Shown here piece after piece: positions 53,640-62,200 of a stretch of DNA of 64,000 nt. The notes beneath the pieces are model-generated. The model saw only the letters and a list, made by a program, of their open reading frames with translations, made no database searches and was not told the DNA's origin. Each line of letters begins with the position of its first letter. Within the stretch, counting starts at the first letter, position 1. This DNA is from CAIZWU01 sp942492905. Lineage in GTDB: Bacteria > Verrucomicrobiota > Verrucomicrobiia > Verrucomicrobiales > V1-33. The stretch lies in contig OW818657.1 in NCBI GenBank assembly GCA_942492905.1, positions 3,410,001 through 3,474,000 of the forward strand, in the 5' to 3' direction. A program made the translations under genes and the position numbers.

Positions 53640-54551
53640 TCAGGCTTTGCGGAAGGTGAGCTCGCGGGAGGTTTCGCGGCCCTGGCCAGTGAGGATGAGC
53701 CGGTCTGCGTGAAGGGCCAGGGTGGAAAAGGCGGTGGTATCGGCGGTTTCCACCATGCCTTTGAGATTCACAAAAGGCACCCCGTCGTGGAGACCGAAGT
53801 TGCCAACGTGGTTGTGGCCATTGAACCAGGCCACCAGGTGCCGGTGGCGGCCGACGAGGACCAGCACGGCTTCGCTGTTCCAGAGATTCAGGGCGTGCGC
53901 CGGGAAGACCGGATGGTGGCTGAAAACGATGACCTTGAGTTGTTGGGCCGCCGCTTCGGTGCAGGTGCGGTCGAACCACTGCAACTGTTCAGGCCCGAGT
54001 CCACCATTCCAAGGCTGGGCTTGGGGAAGTTTGGCTTCTTTGGCCTGCTGCAGGGCCGCGCTGGCGGCGGCGTGCTCCGGCGTGCCGGGGAGGCGGGCGT
54101 AGGTGCTGAGGTCGTTGGTATCCAGCATCACGAGGCGGAAGCCGGGCAGATCGAGGTGGGAATACCGCCGGGTGAGACCGAGGCGTTCCAGGACGCGGTT
54201 TTTGTATTCCGCCGCGACATCAAAATCGTGATTGCCCAACAAATGGTGAAAGCGGTGCCGGGAAGCGGCGAGGGGCTTCAGGATGGCGTCGTAGCTGCGC
54301 CAGTCGCGGTCGATGAGGTCTCCGAGGTGGAAGCAGGCGGCGAGCTCCTGACGATTGAACTGTTCGACGGCGTTGCCGAGCTTTCCGATGGACGCACGGT
54401 AGAAGCGGGTGTTCTCGGCCTCAACATCGGCATACTGGGCATCGGCGATGAGCCCGAGAGTGGTGAGAGGGGCCGCAGCGGCTTTCAAGATGGCAGGAGC
54501 TCCCAGGGTAAGGGCGCCGGTGGAGGTGAGGAAATTACGGCGGGTGAGCAT
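53640..54551 (-). CDS. Tat-exported calcineurin-like metallophosphoesterase
   Basis: 303 residues. Twin-arginine signal (LTRRNFLTSTGALTL). Metallophosphoesterase motifs in order: LIADAQYAD (near 34-42), GDLIDRD, LLGNHDF, VFSHHPVF and WFNGHNHVGN, giving the two-metal site. The DAQY plus late GHNH pattern resembles Mn-dependent ADP-ribose/CDP-alcohol diphosphatases. Being exported and 44 bases downstream of a GlpT-like transporter, it may release a phosphorylated compound (for example glycerol-3-phosphate) for uptake. Substrate is an inference. Confidence 0.85.
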   Translation of the reverse strand: MLTRRNFLTSTGALTLGAPAILKAAAAPLTTLGLIADAQYADVEAENTRFYRASIGKLGNAVEQFNRQELAACFHLGDLIDRDWRSYDAILKPLAASRHRFHHLLGNHDFDVAAEYKNRVLERLGLTRRYSHLDLPGFRLVMLDTNDLSTYARLPGTPEHAAASAALQQAKEAKLPQAQPWNGGLGPEQLQWFDRTCTEAAAQQLKVIVFSHHPVFPAHALNLWNSEAVLVLVGRHRHLVAWFNGHNHVGNFGLHDGVPFVNLKGMVETADTTAFSTLALHADRLILTGQGRETSRELTFRKA

Positions 54552-54595
54552 GCAGGATTCATACCGGAATCAGGGTCGAAGGCAAGGGAGAGGTC

Positions 54596-55942
54596 TCAGA
54601 CGGGACGGGCGCTGCTGGTGGTGCGGTGGCGGAGGGTGAGGGCGCTGAAGACCATGGTGAGCACGCAGCAGACGATCATGGCCAGGAAAACGCCGTTCCA
54701 GCCCCAATGGTCGGCGATCCAGCCCACTCCGGTGCCGGCAATGGCCGAGCCGAAGACGTATCCAAAAAAGCCCGTGAAGCCGGCGGCCGTGCCGGCCGCC
54801 TTTTTCGGCACCAGATCGAGGGCGTGCAGGCCAATGATCATGATGGGGCCATAGATGAAAAAGCCGATGGCGATCAATGCCGAGATATCAATCCAGAGCG
54901 GCCCCTGGCGGTTGAGTCCGTAGACCATGAGACCGGCGAGGGTCAGGGCCATGAACAGGATGGTGGCTGGCGCCCGGCTCCCTTTGAACACCCGGTCGGA
55001 AATCCAGCCGCACAGCAGGGTGCCGGGAATGCCGGCAAACTCGAAGGCAGCCCAGGCCACGCTGGATTGCTGGAAGGAAAAGCCCTTGGCGGTCTGCAGA
55101 TAGGTGGGGATCCAATCCACCACCCCATAACGCACGAAGTAGACGAAGGCATTGGCCACCGCGATGGCCCACAGGTATTTGTTATTCAGGACGTGACGGA
55201 AGAAGATCTCCTTGAAGGGGAGGGTGCGCTCGTGCTCCGGGGAATAGCCGGGCGGGTAGTCGTTCCGCCAGGACTCGATGGGCGGCAGTCCGCAGCTCTG
55301 CGGGGTATCCCGCAGCAGCACGAGGATCAGCAGGGCGAGGACAGCGGCGATGATGGCATTGAAATAAAACTTGGCCCCCCAGTCGTGAAACAGCAGCACG
55401 CCCCAGAAGGCGATTTTGGCGACCAGCCCACCGCCGACATTGTGCGCGACATTCCAAGCCGCGACGGTGACGCCACGCTCCCGGGTGCTCCACCAATGCA
55501 CCATGGTTTTGCCGCAGGGGGGCCAGCCCATCCCATTGAACCAGCCATTCAGCGTCTGCAGGGCGATGATGGTATAGAGCGAACCGTAAATCCCCGGCAC
55601 GGTGCCAAAGGCAAAAGTCACGGCGGCCGACAGCAGCAGGCCGATGGTCATGAACCAGCGCGGATTGCTGCGGTCCGACACCGACCCCATGATGAATTTC
55701 GACACCCCATAGGCGATGGACAGTCCGGTCATCGCGGTGCCGAGGGCCGCCTTGGAATACTGCGGGTAGTCCTTGAGGATGTCAGGAATGGCGAGGGCGA
55801 AGTTTTTCCGGACGAGGTAAAAGGCGGCGTAGCCGATGAAGATGCCCAGGAAAACCTGGCGGCGGAGGCGTTTGTATTCGGGATCGATCCGGCCTGGAGA
55901 AAGTGGGGCGGCCGCCGGGGCGGGTTGAAGGAAGCGGAACAT
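54596..55942 (-). CDS. Organophosphate:phosphate antiporter (MFS, GlpT/UhpT family)
   Basis: 448 residues with 12 predicted helices. OPA-family features: YAAFYLVRKNFALAIPDIL in helix 1 with the substrate-phosphate Arg (YLVRK), GVSKFIMGSVSDRSNPRWFM, LNGWFNGMGWPPCGKTMVHWWSTRERG, and the second-half VRYGVVDWIPTYL carrying the second Arg. Members exchange glycerol-3-phosphate or hexose-6-phosphate for phosphate across the inner membrane. Heads a two-gene unit with the exported phosphoesterase. Which organophosphate is carried cannot be read directly. Confidence 0.92.
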   Translation of the reverse strand: MFRFLQPAPAAAPLSPGRIDPEYKRLRRQVFLGIFIGYAAFYLVRKNFALAIPDILKDYPQYSKAALGTAMTGLSIAYGVSKFIMGSVSDRSNPRWFMTIGLLLSAAVTFAFGTVPGIYGSLYTIIALQTLNGWFNGMGWPPCGKTMVHWWSTRERGVTVAAWNVAHNVGGGLVAKIAFWGVLLFHDWGAKFYFNAIIAAVLALLILVLLRDTPQSCGLPPIESWRNDYPPGYSPEHERTLPFKEIFFRHVLNNKYLWAIAVANAFVYFVRYGVVDWIPTYLQTAKGFSFQQSSVAWAAFEFAGIPGTLLCGWISDRVFKGSRAPATILFMALTLAGLMVYGLNRQGPLWIDISALIAIGFFIYGPIMIIGLHALDLVPKKAAGTAAGFTGFFGYVFGSAIAGTGVGWIADHWGWNGVFLAMIVCCVLTMVFSALTLRHRTTSSARPV

Positions 55943-56200
55943 GCTAAAGACTCTGACCGGCGGAAAACCGGTCGTCGATTGGACAGGAGTGGTAAATCAG
56001 AGAAACGTGCTCCCACGCAAGCAGGATTGATTTAGCGGATTTTAATCTCCAGAGGTTCCGGAGGGGGGCGCGGGATGGGTGAATTCCCTATCCAGGCCAC
56101 GCCAAGCGGGGCAATGGCAGTTGCAGGCGGTTTTTTAAAGACTTTTCTGATTCCTTTTGGTTACAATTCCGTTTCATAGAGTTCCCCCACCTGTTCCGAC

Positions 56201-59200
56201 ATGCGTTCCCTTTCCCCTGCCCTCCGCCCCGTAGGCGCTTTTTTGCTTCTGATGACCCTGACGGCCTCCGCCGTCCCGACGGCGGTGCCGGACAGCTACA
56301 CCACCCCGGAGGACACTCCGGCCGGGAATACGGCGGTGGACGTGATCAATACCGGCTTTGAAGGCAGCGGGGGAGGCATCACCTTTACACTGCCCAATGC
56401 CTGGCAAATCATCGATCTGGCCACCACTGCCGCCGGGGGAACCAATACCTATCCGCAGGATGCCGCGGCCCGGCCGTGGAATGTCGCGGCCTTCGACTCC
56501 AGCACCTCCACCATCGCAGGATGGCGCAGCGGCACCCTGCCGGTGCAGGGGGGCAGCATTGACAACGCGAATTTCAGCGCGGTCCCCGCGACTCTGACCG
56601 GACTGGTGCCCGGTGGACCCAATACCGTGAACACCTATCTGGTGCGGAACCAGTTCACTCTGACGGCAGCTCAGGCGGCCCACCCGACCTGGGACTTCAC
56701 CCTGTTGGCCGATGATGGTTGTGTGATCTACGTGAACGGAGTGGAAAAGGCCCGCCTGAATTTGCCCGTCACCCCGACCCTGAATCCCGACGATCTGAAC
56801 GGGGGGACGGCGGGCGACGAGACCAACTACACCACTCTGCAGGTGGACCTGGCCGGAGCCCTAACCGCAGGAGCGAATGTCGTGGCCATCGAACTGCACC
56901 AAAGCGCCACCAGCAGTTCGGATGCGGGCATCGATTTCACGATGACTCCAGCGGGCGCTTCGCCCACGGCTGGTTTCACCGGGTTGGCCGATGCGTTTTT
57001 CGGAACGGCAAACGCCGTTTATTCCGCGCAGACTTACGCCGCCACCGGTGGGTTCAATGCCACCGGTGGGCTGCGGGTGCAGATGGGCAATGTCTTCCCG
57101 ACCGGGGGCAGCCAGGCGGTCTCCGGAGCATGGCGCACCACGTTCACCCTCGCCGCGCCCGCCACGATCTCGCTGGGTTTCCGGCATCGCCTGATTTCCG
57201 GTCAGGATTATGACAACAACGAATACCAGGAACTGATCTGCGATGTGGACGGGACCCAATATGGAACCGCGACTTCTCCGAGCACCCATCTGGCCGTTTC
57301 CTACCAGGTGGGCAATGGCAATGGCGGGGGAGTCATTGATTCGGGATGGAAGCAGAGCAATTTCAACATCCCGCTCGCTGCCGGAACCCACACTCTTTCC
57401 CTCGGCGGATTTGGCATTGTGGGCTCCAGTGGTTTTGCCGGCACCGCGCAGGAATCGTTTGAAGGCTTCTTCGATGATGTCGTGCTCACCGTGCCCGGCA
57501 GTGTTTCCCTGCTGGCCAACGATACCGGCGGGGTGGCCCCCGTCACGGCGGTGAAGGCCTCGGACCCCACTCACGGCGTGGCGACGGTAAATACCAATGG
57601 CAGTTTTGTCTATACGCCGGAAGCCAACTGGTTTGGCACAGACAGCTTCACCTACCGGGCGGTGGATGGCTCCGGGCAATCCACGCCGGGGCTGGTCACG
57701 ATCAATGTGACCGCCGTGAACGATCTCCCGCTGGCGGTCAACGATGGCCCTTTCATCACCCTGCAGGATGTTCCGCTGGTGGTGGCCACAGCCCAAGGCG
57801 TGCTGGCCAATGATTCCGATGTGGAATCCTCCCTATTGACGGCGGTTTTGGGTAATGGCCCGGCCAATGGCGTTCTCCAGCTCAATCCGGATGGTAGTTT
57901 CGCCTTTACTCCGAACAGCGGGTTTTCCGGAAACACCTCTTTCACCTATCGGGCCCATGATGGGACGGCCAACTCCTTGCCCGCCACCGTGACGATCCAA
58001 GTCACTGATGTGCCGGATGCGCCGGTGGCCAGCAATGACAGCTATACGGCGGTGAAGAACACCGCCCTCGTGGTGAATGCGACCACCGGAGGAACCACCA
58101 CCGAGGAACTGCTGCCTTACCAATCCGCCGGATGGCGTTATTTCGACTCCCTGGAGCTGGCCAACCGCAATCTCGGCACGCTCTGGCGGACTGAGGCCTA
58201 TACGGAGACTGCAGACTGGAAAACCGGCGCGGCGGAACTGGGTTATGGGGACGGGAATGAAGCCACCCAGATCGCCGATAATCCGGACCCGGCCTTTGAT
58301 TCAGGGGCCTCCGACAAATTCGCCACTTCTTATTTCCGCCGCACGGTGGAAGTGACGGATCTTTTCAATATCACCGGGGTCCAGCTGAGTGTGATCTATG
58401 ACGACGCCTGCGCTTTCTATCTGAACGGCAGCCCGGGCGGCCGCACCGGCAACCTGCCCGATCCCGTCACGCTGCCGGAACTCGCGTGGGATTATTTCCC
58501 CAACGTGGGCTCCGCGGAAGATTCTTCGGAGACCTTCAACCTGCCCGCCTCCGTCCTCCAGTCCGGCACCAATCTGATCGCGGCCGAAGTGCACCAGAAT
58601 GCCCCCTCCTCCAGCGATGTTTCGTTCGATCTCCGGCTCCGGGTGACCCGGACGATCCCCGCCGGCGTGCTGGCCAATGATTCCGATTCCGACCCCGGGC
58701 AGACCGCCACTTTGACTGCTGAGCTGGTGACCCCCCCGGCGCATGGTATTCTGACGCTCAACCCGGACGGCACCTTCACCTACAGCCCCGCCAATGGCTA
58801 TACCGGTGCGGATTTCTTCACCTACCGCGCCAAAGACACGACGAACCGCAGCTCTGCGGTCACCACTGCCAGTATCACCATTATCGACGGACCGAATGTC
58901 CCGCCGACCGCCTTGGCCGACAGCTATCCGGCGGTGGAAGACACCCTGCTGACCATCAACGCGGCAGCCGGCGTGCTGGCCAATGATACCGATGCCGAGG
59001 GCGATGCCTTCACGGCCATCGTGGCGACTCCGCCGGCCAATGGCACCCTGACTCTCAATCCCAACGGCTCCTTTACCTATCAGCCCACCGCCCATTTCAA
59101 TGGCACCGACAGCTTCACCTACCAGGCCCGGGACAGCCGTGCCTCGTCTCCTGCCACCGTCACCCTCACGGTGGCTCCCGTGAATGATCTGCCGGTCGCC

Positions 59201-62200
59201 GTGGGGGATACTTATACCGGCGACCCCGGGGTGCCCTATGTGGTCTCCGCCGCCGAAGGAGTCCTCGTCAACGACTTCGATGTGGATAGCGGCACCATCC
59301 TGACCGCCCAGCTGGTCACCCCGCCAGCCAGTGGCACCCTGATCCTGAATGCGGACGGCTCCTTCTCCCTGACTGCCGCCACCGGGGGTAATTATACCTT
59401 CACCTACCGGGCCAAAGACGCCGGAAGCCAGTCGCCTCCCGCCACCGTCACCGTCTCGCTGAATGCGGTACCGGTCACCCAGGCCGATGCCTACAGCCTC
59501 GACGAAGACGTCCCGCTCAACGTGACCGCCGCTCTGGGGGTGCTGAAGAACGACAGTGATCCGGAAGGGCAACCCCTCACGGCCCAACTGATCAGCAATG
59601 TGCAGCAAGGTACCCTCAGCCTGAATCCTGATGGATCGTTCCTCTATACGCCCGCTTCGAACTTCCAGGGGAGCGACAGTTTCACCTACCAGGCCTACGA
59701 CGGCACCCGTCAGTCGGGACCGGTGACGGTCAACCTCACAGTGAACCCGGTCAATGATCCGCCGGGGACGGTGGCCGACACCTATGGAGTCCGGGTGGAT
59801 AGCCCCCTCCAAGTCGCTGCCGCCAATGGCGTGCTGCGCAATGACACCGACGCAGAGAATTCGCCGCTTTCCGCCTTGCTGGTGAGCCCTCCGGCCAGCG
59901 GCGTGCTGGCACTCAACAGCGACGGTTCCTTTTCCTACACCCCGGAAGCAGGCTTCAGCGGAACCCTGACCTTCAGCTACCGCGCCAGCGATGGAACGGC
60001 CCAGTCTGCCCTCACCACGGTAACCTTGAACGTCTCCACTTTCCTCAACACGATCGCCATCAGCGAGATCATGTACAATCCTCCTGGAGCGACGGGCGTG
60101 AGTGAGGAATTCCTCGAAATCCATAACTATGGCGACGCTTCCGTGGACCTGACCGGCTGGAGATTCACCAAAGGTGTCGACTACGCCTTTCCGGCCAGCC
60201 TGCTGGTGCCGGGCCGTGGCTACCTTGCCATCCCGGCCGACCGGGCGGCCTTCACTGCCAAATATCCCACCGCCAGCAACGTCACAGCCACAGGTTGGGG
60301 CGCTGGAGGCAGCCTTGGGAATGGCGGCGAACTGGTCCGTCTGGTCAATGCGCTGGGCGAGAAGGTGGATGAAGTCGAATATGCCGATGAAGGCGACTGG
60401 GCGGTGCGCAAAATCGTGGGCGTCTGGGATTCCACCAACACGCCAGGGGATGCTCCGCCCAACCTGGATACCGATCCCGGCCTGGAATGGATCACCGCAG
60501 CCGATCCCGATCCGGAACTCGGCAATGCCGGAGGCAGTTCGCTGCAACTCCGCAATCCTGCCCTCACCAATGACTCCGGTCAAAACTGGGAGGCAGGCCT
60601 GCCGACTCCCGGGTCTTCCAACAGCGTCGTGGCCCAGGCGGATTCCGCGCCGCTCATCCGCGGAGTGACCCATAGCCCTGCGGTTCCCAACCGGACCCAG
60701 CAGGTTTTCGTGACGGCCCAAATCGAGGACGAACTCCCCGCCGGCTCCAGCGCCACCGTGTTCTACCGGACGTGGCTGCCTTCCGGGGCCACTCCGGCGA
60801 CGGCCTTCGCCCAGGTGGTGATGCAGGACAATGGCCTGCGCCAGGATGGAGCCGCAGGGGATGGAGTGTATGGCGCGGTCATCCCCGCCCAGGCGCTCAA
60901 CACCGTCGTGGAATTTTATGTCCAGTCCACCGATGCGGGTTCCAACAGCCGCACCTGGCCAGCGCCCACCCTTGATCTCGCCGGAGCCAATCCTTCGCAG
61001 AACGCCAACTGCCTCTATCAGGTGAATGAAGAAGTCTGGACAGATCACCGCCCGCTTTATCAAATGGTGATGACCGGGGCGGACAACGCCTCGTGGAATG
61101 CGGGGCTCGCCAACCGCACCAGCAATGTCGCGCCGAATACCACGGTCATCTTCCGCACCGGGAACCGGTTTGATGTGCGCTACCGCGGGGCAGTGCGCAC
61201 CCGCGGCAACAGCAGCCGGGGTGACACGCCCCTCAATCTCCGGATGGATATTCCCAAGGACAATAACTGGAATGGCCGTACCGCCTTCACCCTGAACTAC
61301 AAATTTTCCTACAGCCAATTCCTTGGCAGCCGCCTCTTTGAATCCGCCGGAGTTCCCACCGAAAAAGCCGGAGTAGTGGGAGCCCGCATCAATGGGGTGA
61401 ACCGTCTGCTGGATCAAAACGGCAACCGGACCTTTGGTTATTACTGCGATCTGCTCCCCCGGGGCGGTGACACCATCAAAGAGTGGTTCCCCGGCAACGA
61501 TGACGGGAACGGGTATGGCAAAATCCGGGGCAATGTGCGTTGGGGCGTCTCCACCCTGCCCACCATCGGGGCCGCCGGTTACGCGGTGGGCGGCTACGTC
61601 AACGAAGGGTATAACAAGCAGACCAACGCCGCCCAGAACGACTGGACGGATCTCGACGCCTGGATCCAGTCGCTCAATGCCGGCACCATCGCCAACTTCG
61701 ATTCCACCATCGCCAGTACGGTGGATGTGGACCAGTGGTGCCGCTTCCTCGCCCTCTCCACCATCGTCAACCACGCGGAAACCAATATGGCCAACGGCGA
61801 TGACGATGACTACTCGGTCTACTTTGGCGCCACCGACCGGCTTTGCCGCATCATCGCCCACGATCTTGATACCTGCTTCAACCTGAATGCGATCGGACTT
61901 GGCGACGAACAGGCGCCACCCACCATGACCATCTATCAGTGCACCGCCCCCAACTATCCCACGGACGGAGCCACCCTTCCGCAGATGGACAAATTCTACC
62001 GCAATCCGGTGCTGGGCCGGAAGTTCAAGGCGTCCTTGCGTTACTATCTGGACACGATCTTTGCCAAGCCAACGTTTGATGCCACGGTGGACCAACTGCT
62101 GGACCCTCAATGGATGGGCACCCAGTTCACCCCTGATGGCAACACCATCCGCAGCCATATCAAGGCGTTCCTCGATACCCGTCGCGCCACTATCGAAACC

